Shown: positions 53,463-61,394 of the stretch, one piece after another
Layout: each line of letters opens with the position of its first letter
How positions within the stretch are numbered: the first letter of the stretch is position 1
NCBI GenBank assembly: GCA_900319625.1
Contig: ONPD01000003.1
Coordinates: 62,001-126,000 of the forward strand
Length of the DNA stretch: 64,000 bases
From: an uncultured Treponema sp.
Lineage (GTDB): Bacteria > Spirochaetota > Spirochaetia > Treponematales > Treponemataceae
Reading direction: 5' to 3'
Notes under the pieces: generated by a model
Seen by the model: only the letters and a program-made list of their open reading frames with translations
The model's database searches: none
Told to the model about the DNA's origin: nothing
Made by a program: the position numbers and the translations under genes

Positions 53463-54428
53463 ATGTTTATCCAAATGAACGACATCCCGGCATTAATTGC
53501 TGAAGAAAAACTTACAAGAAAGGAGGCCATAAATTACATCGTAGAATTCATCCACAAGAATCCGGCTCTTTTTACGCTGGAAAAAGAAAGTGATGATTTC
53601 AGAAATGATTTGATTATTGATTTTCTTGAAAAAGGTGAAAATTTTCTATCTTCTTTTGATTCATCAAGAGGAAACTTTTTCCCCTTCCTGTATGCAACAA
53701 TTCTTGGAAGAATAAAGGCTTTAAGAAAGAGAGAATGCTTTTCAAATATTAAAGACAGCTGTATTTATGAAGAACTTCTTGCAAACCTTTCAAATGAAGA
53801 AAACAAATACGAGGACTATAAAGAAATTATCCCCCTGGGAAAGGATTACAAAAAGCCTCCTTTTGCAGTAAACAGAGTAAAAGCGGAAGATATTGAAAAC
53901 TTTTTCAAAAAGAAAGAACTGACAAAAGAAATCAAAACCATTCTTATACTGCTTTTTAAGTATGCCTTCTTTATTGACTACGACCAGTTGAAAAATGTCT
54001 GCGAACATACAGGAATTGATTATAATTTTCTTATTGAGATTAAAGACTACTGTATGGATTTTCTTGATAAAAAGGTTCAGGAACAGAGCAAAGCTTATGA
54101 AACAAGAAACAGAACTTATTTCCTTCGCAAAAGGACAGCAATTGAAATTCAAAATATTGAAAAAGAGCACCCTTCGAAGGACGATTTTAATTCCCTGAAC
54201 TACAAGCTTTCAGATCTTCATAATAAATACCACAAGCAGACAGCAAAACTTGAACGGGATAATTCAGATATTATGAAAAAATCATCTCACATAGTTCTTC
54301 CAGATAAAAAGATTGCTGGTTTTATGGGACTTTGCGAAAGACAGGTGCGTTATTACATTTCAAAGGCAAAATCCAGCAAATTAAATCTTCTGGAAGTAAA
54401 TAATTCAGAAAATACAGAAAGTGACTAG
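53463..54428 (+). CDS. Putative sigma-70-like / helix-turn-helix regulator
   Basis: 321 residues, no signal or membrane segment. Residues about 20-85 (REAINYIVEFIHKNP ... DDFRNDLIIDFLEKGENFLSSFDSSRGNFFPFLYATILGRIKALRK) resemble sigma region 2, including the typical 'F-D-x-S-R-G-x-F-x-x-Y/F' segment before a helix. Near the C-terminus, LPDKKIAGFMGLCERQVRYYISKAKSSKL looks like a region-4-type helix-turn-helix. The middle is helical and charged. I call it a sigma-like regulator by pattern only. GGAG precedes the ATG, and a consensus sigma-54 promoter lies upstream. rdgB follows, with its start inside or just after the end of this gene. Confidence 0.55.
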   Translation: MFIQMNDIPALIAEEKLTRKEAINYIVEFIHKNPALFTLEKESDDFRNDLIIDFLEKGENFLSSFDSSRGNFFPFLYATILGRIKALRKRECFSNIKDSCIYEELLANLSNEENKYEDYKEIIPLGKDYKKPPFAVNRVKAEDIENFFKKKELTKEIKTILILLFKYAFFIDYDQLKNVCEHTGIDYNFLIEIKDYCMDFLDKKVQEQSKAYETRNRTYFLRKRTAIEIQNIEKEHPSKDDFNSLNYKLSDLHNKYHKQTAKLERDNSDIMKKSSHIVLPDKKIAGFMGLCERQVRYYISKAKSSKLNLLEVNNSENTESD

Positions 54429-54456
54429 AAGCCTGATTTCCGGTAGAATTGATTTT

Positions 54457-55116
54457 ATGAAGATCTATTTAGCTACCGGAAACAAAAATAAAAAAAGGGA
54501 GATTCAGCAGATTCTCCCCAATCACGAAATTTTAATTCCTTCTGATGAGGGAATAGCTTTTGATCCTGATGAAACAGGAAGCACTTTTTATGAAAACAGC
54601 ATAATCAAGGCAAAAACTTTGTACGATATAGTCCATGCCCCGGTTATCGCTGATGATTCAGGAATCTGCGTTGACGCTCTGGGCGGTGCTCCAGGCATCT
54701 ACTCTGCCCGTTACGCAGGTCCTGAATATATGCAAGGCCGCCCTGACGGAAAGAAAATCCCCCAGGAAGAGCAGAATGTCTTTCTTATTAAACAGCTTAA
54801 TCAGGCTGTAAAAAGCGGAAAGCTTCCAAAAGGCGAATATCTTTATGGAGAAAGAAGCTGCCACTACACCTGTTCAATGGTTCTTTACCTGGGCAACGAC
54901 AGGATTTACGTATGTCAGGAGACCTTTGAAGGAACTTTAATCAATTCCATTGAAGAACAGGCTGGAGACGGCGGCTTTGGTTACGACCCTATTGTTTTCC
55001 TTCCGGAATACAATAAAACCGTTGCACAGCTTTCCGCAGATGAAAAAAATGCCATTTCACATCGTGGTAAAGCCACAAAAATCCTCAAAAAAATCATAGA
55101 AAGCCTGAATCTATAA
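54457..55116 (+). CDS. rdgB: dITP/XTP pyrophosphatase RdgB (HAM1 family)
   Basis: 219 residues from the ATG at 54457 (MKIYLATGNKNKKREIQQIL); the frame is open to 54421, but this start matches the family. Signature blocks are FDPDETGSTFYENSIIKAKT, VIADDSGICVDALGGAPGIYSARYAG and GDGGFGYDPIVFLPEYNKTVAQL. It hydrolyses dITP, dUTP-like and XTP purines to keep them out of DNA. A 20-residue insertion with ERSCHYTCSMVLYLGNDRIYVCQETFEGTL is within the normal fold. Confidence 0.93.
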   Translation: MKIYLATGNKNKKREIQQILPNHEILIPSDEGIAFDPDETGSTFYENSIIKAKTLYDIVHAPVIADDSGICVDALGGAPGIYSARYAGPEYMQGRPDGKKIPQEEQNVFLIKQLNQAVKSGKLPKGEYLYGERSCHYTCSMVLYLGNDRIYVCQETFEGTLINSIEEQAGDGGFGYDPIVFLPEYNKTVAQLSADEKNAISHRGKATKILKKIIESLNL

Positions 55117-55154
55117 AAAAAACAAAAAATTTTAAAAATTTTTGAATTTTTTAT

Positions 55155-55182
55155 TAAAGATTCTAAAGTATTCCACCGATTA
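55155..55182 (+). promoter_or_regulatory. Sigma-28-type flagellar promoter (TAAA-N16-ACCGATTA)
   Basis: TAAA at 55155-55158 and ACCGATTA at 55175-55182 resemble the sigma-28 consensus TAAA-N15-GCCGATAA, with a spacer one base longer. It would give flaB1 a leader of about 150 bases. Treponemal flaB genes are known sigma-28 targets. Confidence 0.5.
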
Positions 55183-55240
55183 TTAATTAGAAGTGTTATG
55201 GCTGTATCGACTTCGTAGAAGCAACAGTCAGACGTTTCGG

Positions 55241-55315
55241 GCAAAAATGTGTAGATGTAGCCTTGTAAGAACATTTACGCATTTTTGCATTTTTTCAGAA
55301 GAAAGGATTCTTCTG
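55241..55315 (+). promoter_or_regulatory. Structured flagellin leader with candidate CsrA-binding hairpin
   Basis: Hairpin A: GCAAAAATG-t-GTAGATGT (55241-55258) pairs with ACATTTAC-g-CATTTTTGC (55271-55288), 17 pairs (one G-U) and one mismatch. Hairpin B: CAGAAGAA (55296-55303) pairs with TTCTTCTG (55308-55315), with exactly AGGA in the loop. A second GGA lies in the ribosome site AAGGAGGA (55327-55334). A GGA in a hairpin loop plus one in the Shine-Dalgarno sequence is the classic CsrA pattern. Confidence 0.6.
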
Positions 55316-55339
55316 CTACATATTCCAAGGAGGAATACT

Positions 55340-56200
55340 ATGGTTATCAACCACAACATGTCGGCAATGTTTGCCAATCGTCAACTCGGCGTGACAGGAG
55401 TATCTCTTACAAAAGATATGGAGAAACTGTCATCAGGTGAAAGAATCAATCGCGCAGGCGATGACGCTTCAGGACTTGCAGTATCTGAAAAGATGCGCAG
55501 CCAGATCCGCGGATTGAATCAGGCTTCACAGAACTGTTCTAATGGTATCAGCTTTATCCAGACAACAGAAGGTTACCTTCAGGAATCAACTGACATTATG
55601 CAGCGTATCCGTGAACTTGCAGTTCAGTCTTCAAACGGTATCTACTCTGAAGAAGACCGCATGCAGATTCAGGTTGAAATTTCTGCCCTCGTATCTGAAG
55701 TTGACCGTATTGCAAGCTCAGCTCAGTTCAACGGCATGAACATGCTTACAGGACGCTTCGCTGTAGCAAACGGAGATAACGCAGTTACTGGTTCTATGTG
55801 GTTCCACATTGGATCTAACATGGATCAGAGAGTACACGTTTTCATCGGAACTATGACTTCAGAAGCTCTTGGTGTTCGTGAAATCGGAACTGGTGAGAAA
55901 ATTACACTTGCCACACCGGAAGAAGCCAACCGTGCAATCGGTACAGTAGACGAGGCTCTCAAGAGAATTAACAAGCAGCGTGCAGACCTCGGTGCTTACC
56001 AGAACCGTCTTGAAATGACAGTAAAAGGCTTGAATATTGCAGCAGAAAATATGCAGGCTTCTGAATCACGCATCCGTGATACAGACATGGCAAGTCAGAT
56101 GGTAGAATTCACAAAGAACTCTGTTCTCTCTCAGGCAGGAACTGCTATGCTTGCACAGGCAAACAGCCAGAGCCAGAACGTTCTGAGCCTGCTCAGATAA
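55340..56200 (+). CDS. flaB: Flagellin FlaB-type core filament protein (first copy)
   Basis: 286 residues from the ATG at 55340, with AAGGAGGA 5 bases upstream; the frame is open to 55193, but the family start is [18 protein letters not shown]-terminal D0/D1: [37 protein letters not shown] and [32 protein letters not shown]-terminal D1/D0: [67 protein letters not shown]. The variable middle is short, as in spirochaetal FlaB. It forms the periplasmic filament core and is exported by the flagellar type III system, so it has no Sec signal. Confidence 0.96.
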   Translation: MVINHNMSAMFANRQLGVTGVSLTKDMEKLSSGERINRAGDDASGLAVSEKMRSQIRGLNQASQNCSNGISFIQTTEGYLQESTDIMQRIRELAVQSSNGIYSEEDRMQIQVEISALVSEVDRIASSAQFNGMNMLTGRFAVANGDNAVTGSMWFHIGSNMDQRVHVFIGTMTSEALGVREIGTGEKITLATPEEANRAIGTVDEALKRINKQRADLGAYQNRLEMTVKGLNIAAENMQASESRIRDTDMASQMVEFTKNSVLSQAGTAMLAQANSQSQNVLSLLR

Positions 56201-56206
56201 GTTCGT

Positions 56207-56284
56207 TTTCAGTAAAGAGTTGTCTTTACTGAAAGAGTGAGTTATAATAATATGTAATATGTAGCTCCTTGAGTTACATATTAC
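56207..56284 (+). other. Two hairpins in the 3' region of the first flagellin gene
   Basis: TTTCAGTAAAGA (56207-56218) pairs with TCTTTACTGAAA (56223-56234), 12 perfect bp with loop GTTG, starting 7 bases after the stop codon. GTAATATGTA (56254-56263) pairs with TACATATTAC (56275-56284), 10 bp. A T-run comes only 9 bases later (56294), so this is not a textbook terminator. It may stabilise or process the mRNA. Confidence 0.55.
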
Positions 56285-56461
56285 AAGCACGGTGTTTTTT
56301 TTCAGTTTTCTTACTAAAAATTTATTCCCCAAAAACACCAAATAGTATTATTATAGTAGTTAAGCAGAAATGATTAGCTGCTGTTAATATGTAAATACAA
56401 CGAGTATGTTTTCAGACATACAGGAGATTTTTGACATAGTGCCTACCCTGTCCTGGGGGTG

Positions 56462-56587
56462 ACAGCAAGAACGGTCAGATTAAACGCCTATTTATTCTGA
56501 CCATTCCTGCTGTAATAGGTCTGAAACTGAGTTAGGGGCGCAGAACTAACTCAGCCTTCACCTGCAGGCGTAAAGCAAGATGCTTTA
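56462..56587 (+). promoter_or_regulatory. Structured leader of the second flagellin gene (three hairpins)
   Basis: Hairpin 1: ACAGCA-a-GAA-c-GGTCAGA (56462-56479) pairs with TCTGACC-a-TTC-c-TGCTGT (56496-56513), 16 pairs with two 1x1 mismatches. Hairpin 2: CTGAGTTAG (56527-56535) with CTAACTCAG (56546-56554), 9 bp. Hairpin 3: TAAAGCA (56571) with TGCTTTA (56581-56587), 7 bp, loop AGA. They end 16 bases before GGAGGG. The 415-base gap (56201-56615) otherwise shows no open frame and no clear promoter. Confidence 0.55.
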
Positions 56588-56615
56588 TGTATAAGTAAAC
56601 ATGGAGGGCACAACT

Positions 56616-57464
56616 ATGATTATTAATCACAATATGAGTTCACTCTATGCTGATCGTGTATTGAACATCTCTAACGATGGCATCATGAAAAACATGGAGA
56701 AACTTTCTTCTGGTGAACGCATCAATCGCGCCGGTGACGATGCTTCAGGTTTGGCAGTATCAGAAAAAATGAGAAGCCAGATTCGCGGACTTAACCAGGC
56801 TAGCCGCAACATTGCGAATGGAGTTTCATTCATTCAGACAACTGAAGGTTACTTGACAGAAACAACAGACATTCTTCAGCGTGTTCGTGAGCTTGCAGTA
56901 CAGTCTGCTAACGGTATCTACAGCGATGAAGATCGTATGCAGATTCAGGTAGAAGTATCACAGCTCGTTGCTGAAGTTGACCGCATTGCAAGTCAGGCTC
57001 AGTTCAACGGTATGAATATGTTGACTGGACGCTTCGGACAGGGAAGCGATGCTGTTATGCAGTTCCAGATTGGTGCAAATGTTGACCAGAACACACGTGT
57101 TTTCATCGGTACAATGACTGCTACATCTCTTGGTTTGAAGGGAATGCAGGGTGGCGATGAACAGATCACTATTTCAACTCCAGAGGATGCAAACATGACT
57201 CTGGCTGCTGTTGATGCTGCATTGACAAATGTAACAAAACAGCGCGCAGATCTTGGTGCATACCAGAACAGATTTGAAATGGCTGCAAAAGGTGTAAATA
57301 TTGCTGCTGAAAATACTCAGGCCGCAGAAAGCCGCATCCGCGATACAGATATGGCTAATGAAATGGTTGAGTTTACTAAGAACCAGATTCTCACACAAGC
57401 TGGTACAGCAATGCTCGCACAGTCTAACTCACAGTCACAGACTGTACTCGGACTTTTGCAGTAG
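56616..57464 (+). CDS. flaB: Flagellin FlaB-type core filament protein (second copy)
   Basis: 282 residues from the ATG at 56616 ([17 protein letters not shown]); GGAGGG is 8 bases upstream, and an upstream in-frame ATG at 56601 overlaps that site. It shares the D0/D1 blocks of the first copy almost word for word ([58 protein letters not shown]) and differs in the short middle. The variable region has [23 protein letters not shown]. Several FlaB proteins share the core of the spirochaetal periplasmic filament. Tandem copies point to gene duplication. Confidence 0.96.
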   Translation: MIINHNMSSLYADRVLNISNDGIMKNMEKLSSGERINRAGDDASGLAVSEKMRSQIRGLNQASRNIANGVSFIQTTEGYLTETTDILQRVRELAVQSANGIYSDEDRMQIQVEVSQLVAEVDRIASQAQFNGMNMLTGRFGQGSDAVMQFQIGANVDQNTRVFIGTMTATSLGLKGMQGGDEQITISTPEDANMTLAAVDAALTNVTKQRADLGAYQNRFEMAAKGVNIAAENTQAAESRIRDTDMANEMVEFTKNQILTQAGTAMLAQSNSQSQTVLGLLQ

Positions 57465-57516
57465 TAAGTTTTCAAAGAGACATCTGGATGTCGTCTTTTT
57501 GAAAAGTTCTTAATAA

Positions 57517-57551
57517 CAGGAGGGGTTGCGCCCCTCTCCTGCTTTTTTTTT
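57517..57551 (+). terminator. Strong intrinsic terminator after the second flagellin gene
   Basis: CAGGAGGGG (57517-57525) pairs with CCCCTCTCCTG (57531-57541; one extra base bulged) around a 5-base loop, followed by nine T (57543-57551). A further imperfect hairpin (about 57467-57507, TTTTCAAA pairing with TTTGAAAA) lies between the stop codon and this terminator. Confidence 0.88.
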
Positions 57552-57628
57552 CGGGATTTATTGGGTGGGAATAAAATAATATCGAATTTATTTTCGTGGT
57601 ATTTTTATGCCCATACAGGAGGTGAACT

Positions 57629-58024
57629 ATGAACACGAATGTAATTTCAAGCAGTTCCATGGTTCAGATGGCAATGGATGGCCAGACTCTTTATAAAGCA
57701 AATGTAAAAAGTGCGAATACTGCAGGCAGCCAGCAGGCAGTACAAACGCAGTCCATTGCACCAAATGGAGCACAGGTTGCACAGAATATTGAGCAGTCTG
57801 TTGCACAGACAAAGGAAGCTTCGCAGCAGCTTCAGAGACTATCGGAGATTGTTTCTGACAACAAACTTCAGTTCAGTGTAAACAAGGAGCTTGGAAGTGT
57901 TGTTGTTTCAATTGTAGATGCAAGCACAGATAAGGTAATCAAACAGATTCCATCTGAAGAAATTCAGAACCTGAAGCTTCGAATCAGAAAAGCAATTGGA
58001 AACATTTTTGACGAAGTAATTTAA
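57629..58024 (+). CDS. flaG: FlaG-family flagellar protein
   Basis: 131 residues. The N-terminal 60 residues are Gln/Ala/Ser-rich and probably disordered. The C-terminal half is the FlaG domain: LQRLSEIVSDNKLQFSVNKELGSVVVSIVDASTDKVIKQIPSEEIQNLKLRIRKAIGNIFDEVI. FlaG influences filament length in several bacteria. A near-perfect AGGAGGTGA precedes the ATG. fliD starts 3 bases after its stop, so the two form one unit downstream of the flagellin terminator. Confidence 0.92.
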   Translation: MNTNVISSSSMVQMAMDGQTLYKANVKSANTAGSQQAVQTQSIAPNGAQVAQNIEQSVAQTKEASQQLQRLSEIVSDNKLQFSVNKELGSVVVSIVDASTDKVIKQIPSEEIQNLKLRIRKAIGNIFDEVI

Positions 58025-58027
58025 ACT

Positions 58028-59986
58028 ATGGCCGGAATCAATATTCCAGGCGTCACAGATCAGTATAAAACAAATGAAACCATAGAAAAACTGATGAAGG
58101 TTGAGAGGATTCCTCTTACTCGGGAACAATCTCAACTGGACGAGCTTAAGGCTCAAAAAGACGCCTGGAGAGACGTAAATTCTCAGTTATCCTCATTAAG
58201 AGAAAAAACAAAAGGTCTCTATTCTTTCGAAAATCCATTTAACAACAAAATAACAGACTCAACTCAGGAATCTTCAATTACTGCCGAAGCAAACCGAAGT
58301 GCAGAAATACAGTCTTTTAAAATTGATGTACTTCAGCCTGCCACTGCAGACCGTTTTATGTCTGATGAAATGGAAAAGGATTTTAAGGTTCCTTCAGGAA
58401 CTTACACTTATAAGGTTGGAGAAAAACAGCTTAATCTCAACTGGAAAGGCGGCACTTTAAAAGATTTTTCAAATGCAATAAACCGCCGCTCTAACGGAAT
58501 CGTAAAATCTATGATTATCGGAGGAAGTGCCGGAAAATCTTCCCTTATGATTGAATCACTGACAACCGGCCGGGAAAACCGTCTTGAGTTTATAGGAAAC
58601 GCAAAGGATTTTGCCCTGAGCTCAGGAATGATTGAGCCTGCAAAATCAGCAAAAGACGCTTTTGGAGAGGACGCTACCCTCCTTCCAGAAAATACTCTGG
58701 ACATCGAAATTCCAAAAGAACTTTTAAGCCGAAAAAACATTCACGTTACTTTTTCAATCATAGCAACGGACACAGATGACGTCGCAGAAGCCTACAATAA
58801 AACAATTCCTGGCATTCCATCTCTCAACAGTTCCGGTTCAGCAGAATTCGGCGGAATTACAATCACAAATATCGATTCTGATTCAGAAAGCTCTGAAAAG
58901 CTTCCAAAGCCAAAGGATAAAGTTTCCACAGAACAGGTAGTTTACGCAGTAATGGAAGATGGAAGTGAAAAGCTTATAGAAACTCCGGGGCTTTTTACCG
59001 AAGACACAGCCCTTGATATAGCACTAAAAGATTATCCTGGAATTACTTCCATAAAGATAAAAAACGCAAATACCGCAAAGCAGCTGGATATTTCAGCACC
59101 ATCATCTTATGACAGCAGCAAATCACTTGGTTACCAGCCAAAACACCCGGTTTCTGAAGCAGATGATGCAATTCTGAAATATGAAGGAATCCAGATGACA
59201 AGGCCTAAAAACGATATCGATGATATTATTCCGGAAATCACCCTTCACGTTCACGATAAGACAGAAAAAACAGCAACAATTTCTGTAAAACCAGATAAAG
59301 AAGCATCAAAAGATGCCCTGATTCAGTTTGTGGGACAGTACAACAGAACGGTTGCAGAGTTAAATATTCTTTCACAAAATAAGGAAGAAATCATTTCTGA
59401 ACTTGATTATCTTACAGCCGATGAACGTGAAGCAGAAATGAAAAAGCTTGGAATGTTCGTAACAGATTTTACCCTTCCTACAATAAAATCAAATATGGCA
59501 GCCATTATTACAGCTGGCTATCAGACAAGCGACCAGGCAACGGTTACAATGCTTTCTCAGATTGGTATAAGCACAAATGCAAGCGGAGGAAACGGAAGCT
59601 ATTCTCAGAGCAGACTGCGCGGCTACCTTGAAATTGATGAAAAAAAGCTTGATCAGGCAATTGAAAATCACCTTGATGATATAAAAATGCTTTTCGGCTA
59701 CGATTCGGACGGCGATTTAGTTTCAGACAGGGGAATCGGGGTTCAGCTTGATAAGCAGATTGCGGCCTATACTCAGACTGGCGGCATTCTTTCAATGAAA
59801 ACCAGCGGTCTGGACTCAAAAATCAAGGCATCAGAGCAAAGAATTGCCCGACTTGAAACTCAAATGGACAGAAAAGAAGCAGAGCTTCGAAGTAAATACG
59901 GCCAGATGGAAGGTGCCCTCAACAGCCTTGAAGGCCAGCAGAATTCAATATCAAACTTCACAAATCAGCAGAACAGAAACAGATAA
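58028..59986 (+). CDS. fliD: Flagellar filament cap protein FliD (HAP2)
   Basis: 652 residues. FliD_N: INIPGVTDQYKTNETIEKLMKVERIPLTREQSQLDELKAQKDAWRDVNSQLSSLREKTKGLYSFENPF. FliD_C: YNRTVAELNILSQNK ... MLSQIGISTNASGGNGSYSQSRLRGYLEIDEKKLDQAIENHLDDIKMLFGYDSDGD and the final coiled coil (SEQRIARLETQMDRKEAELRSKYGQMEGALNSLEGQQNSISNF). It caps the filament and helps flagellin fold at the tip. It has no Sec signal, as expected for flagellar export. Directly downstream of flaG. Confidence 0.94.
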   Translation: MAGINIPGVTDQYKTNETIEKLMKVERIPLTREQSQLDELKAQKDAWRDVNSQLSSLREKTKGLYSFENPFNNKITDSTQESSITAEANRSAEIQSFKIDVLQPATADRFMSDEMEKDFKVPSGTYTYKVGEKQLNLNWKGGTLKDFSNAINRRSNGIVKSMIIGGSAGKSSLMIESLTTGRENRLEFIGNAKDFALSSGMIEPAKSAKDAFGEDATLLPENTLDIEIPKELLSRKNIHVTFSIIATDTDDVAEAYNKTIPGIPSLNSSGSAEFGGITITNIDSDSESSEKLPKPKDKVSTEQVVYAVMEDGSEKLIETPGLFTEDTALDIALKDYPGITSIKIKNANTAKQLDISAPSSYDSSKSLGYQPKHPVSEADDAILKYEGIQMTRPKNDIDDIIPEITLHVHDKTEKTATISVKPDKEASKDALIQFVGQYNRTVAELNILSQNKEEIISELDYLTADEREAEMKKLGMFVTDFTLPTIKSNMAAIITAGYQTSDQATVTMLSQIGISTNASGGNGSYSQSRLRGYLEIDEKKLDQAIENHLDDIKMLFGYDSDGDLVSDRGIGVQLDKQIAAYTQTGGILSMKTSGLDSKIKASEQRIARLETQMDRKEAELRSKYGQMEGALNSLEGQQNSISNFTNQQNRNR

Positions 59987-60016
59987 TTCTGCCGATAATA
60001 TAAGCAAGAGGACATT

Positions 60017-60607
60017 ATGGTAGAATTTTATATTAACGGACAGAGTGTTGAGGTTCAGATTGAAGACGAGCAGACGGTAGGTGACGTTCTTAAATCATTT
60101 GAACAGACCTGTGAAGAAAATGAAGCAGCCGTAATCGGAATTACTGTTGATGGCAAACAGATTACCGCTGAAAGCTTTGATGAAGAAGCGGCAAAAGAAC
60201 TTGGCAAAAATACAAAATTTGAATTTTCAGTTGTAACAAAAGGTTCGATTATGGAATCCTTTCAGAACCTTTCAGTTTTATTCTCTTCACTTGCAGAGAA
60301 GATGGAGCAGGTTCCCCTTGAAATCCAGAGCGGTCACAACAAGGAAGTTACTGAATCAATAAAAAAACTTGCAGACAGCATCAATGAATTCAGTCATATA
60401 GCAACTCTTGCCTCTCTTTTTCCTGATACTTTCAAAGAAATTAAAATCAATAATATGGACTTTAATGACTTTTTTGCAGATTTTTCACAAATTCTTCTTG
60501 ATTTTGAGGGCGCCTTACAGAATAATGATTCTGTGCTTATCGGTGATCTTTGTGAATACGAAATCTGTCCGAGATTGAATTCTATATCATCTGCATTAAA
60601 TTTCTAA
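60017..60607 (+). CDS. Protein of unknown function next to fliD (TP0873-like position)
   Basis: 196 residues, acidic, no signal. Residues 1-75 (VEFYINGQSVEVQIEDEQTVGDVLKSFEQTC ... ITVDGKQITAESFDEEAAKELGKNTKFEFSVV) look like a small beta-grasp-type domain. The rest is helical (SFQNLSVLFSSLAEKMEQVPLEIQ ... FFADFSQILLDFEGALQNNDSVLIGDLCEYEICPRLNSISSALNF). The place after fliD is where many bacteria keep the flagellin chaperone gene fliS, but the sequence is not recognisably FliS. AGAGGA precedes the ATG. A flagellar role is inferred from position. Confidence 0.7.
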   Translation: MVEFYINGQSVEVQIEDEQTVGDVLKSFEQTCEENEAAVIGITVDGKQITAESFDEEAAKELGKNTKFEFSVVTKGSIMESFQNLSVLFSSLAEKMEQVPLEIQSGHNKEVTESIKKLADSINEFSHIATLASLFPDTFKEIKINNMDFNDFFADFSQILLDFEGALQNNDSVLIGDLCEYEICPRLNSISSALNF

Positions 60608-60686
60608 AGTATCTGAAAAGTTTTGACTAAACGTTTTATTAACAGAATGTTTTTTTAACTTGTGAATCAAAGTTTTTTGGAGTAAA

Positions 60687-60701
60687 ATGAAAGAACGATG
60701 A
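60687..60701 (+). other. Four-codon mini-ORF (MKER) coupled to the next start
   Basis: GGAG, four bases, then ATG AAA GAA CGA TGA. The TGA overlaps the ATG of the gene at 60698 as ATGA. The ribosome site is well placed for the mini-ORF (4 bases) and too far (15 bases) for the real start, so the downstream gene may depend on termination-reinitiation. Confidence 0.4.
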
Positions 60702-60964
60702 AGGTGCTTGAATTACAAAATCTACAGCGTGAAGAAGGTCAGATTTTTTATCTCCGCAAATACACTTGCGATGCAGTAATTGAATTACCGACTGCAACCG
60801 AGACCGCAGGGATTTTATTCACGATTGAAGTAAACCCCATGGGTAAGAGAATTATTCAGATAACTTTCACGAAATCGGTAAATTATCCTCTTTTACCTGT
60901 AAAAAAAGCGCTCACTGAATTTATTTTAACTGAAGAACTGGAAGGCAGACTCCCTCAATGTTAA
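60698..60964 (+). CDS. Small conserved protein of unknown function (TP0874-like position)
   Basis: 88 residues, cytoplasmic, beta-rich: GQIFYLRKYTCDAVIELPTATETAGILFTIEVNPMGKRIIQITFTKSVNYPLLPVKKALTEFIL. No domain recognised. It overlaps tsaE by 7 bases and is thus part of the tsaE-tsaB operon. As I recall, the same position in T. pallidum (TP0874) holds a conserved small protein. The preceding mini-ORF may set its translation rate. Confidence 0.72.
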   Translation: MKVLELQNLQREEGQIFYLRKYTCDAVIELPTATETAGILFTIEVNPMGKRIIQITFTKSVNYPLLPVKKALTEFILTEELEGRLPQC

Positions 60965-61392
60965 CATTTACAACTCATTCCGCTGAAGAAACCATTGCTC
61001 TTGGCGAAAAAATCGGTTCACTTTTGAAAAAAGGTGACGTTATCGCTATGCAGGGCACACTTGCGGCCGGAAAAACAACAATCACAAAAGGAATTGCTAA
61101 AGCCCTGGGCGTATCAGATACAATCACAAGCCCTACTTTCTGTCTGATAAGCGAATACTCAGGAAAAATGCCTCTTTACCATATGGACGTTTACCGTCTT
61201 GAAGGTTCAGAGGATTTTATCAACCTTGGAACCGATGATATGATTTACGGAAACGGCGTTTCTATTATAGAATGGAGCGAAAAAATTATGGACGAGCTTC
61301 CCAAAAAGACAATTCTTTTGAAAATCACTCCCGGACAGGGCGATGACCGTACAATTGAAATTGACAACTGGAAGAATGGGGAAATCAAATAA
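60958..61392 (+). CDS. tsaE: tRNA threonylcarbamoyladenosine biosynthesis ATPase TsaE
   Basis: 144 residues. The P-loop is MQGTLAAGKTTITKGIAKALG (canonical G-x-L-G-A-G-K-T has Ala for Gly here). TSPTFCLISEYSG, PLYHMDVYRLEG and ISIIEWSEKI-type Walker B complete the family pattern. It works with TsaB and TsaD to form t6A37 in ANN-decoding tRNAs. tsaB follows after 2 bases. Confidence 0.95.
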   Translation: MLTFTTHSAEETIALGEKIGSLLKKGDVIAMQGTLAAGKTTITKGIAKALGVSDTITSPTFCLISEYSGKMPLYHMDVYRLEGSEDFINLGTDDMIYGNGVSIIEWSEKIMDELPKKTILLKITPGQGDDRTIEIDNWKNGEIK

Positions 61393-61394
61393 AA

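Noticed and set aside
56291..56340. GGTGTTTTT and AAAAACACC inverted repeat as a terminator of the first flagellin gene
   Set aside because: The loop is about 30 bases and the T-run lies inside the stem, so it is not a normal terminator.
56431..56460. TTGACA-like -35 box at 56432 before the second flagellin gene
   Set aside because: No -10 box lies 16-18 bases downstream; the sequence there is GC-rich (CCTGGGGG).
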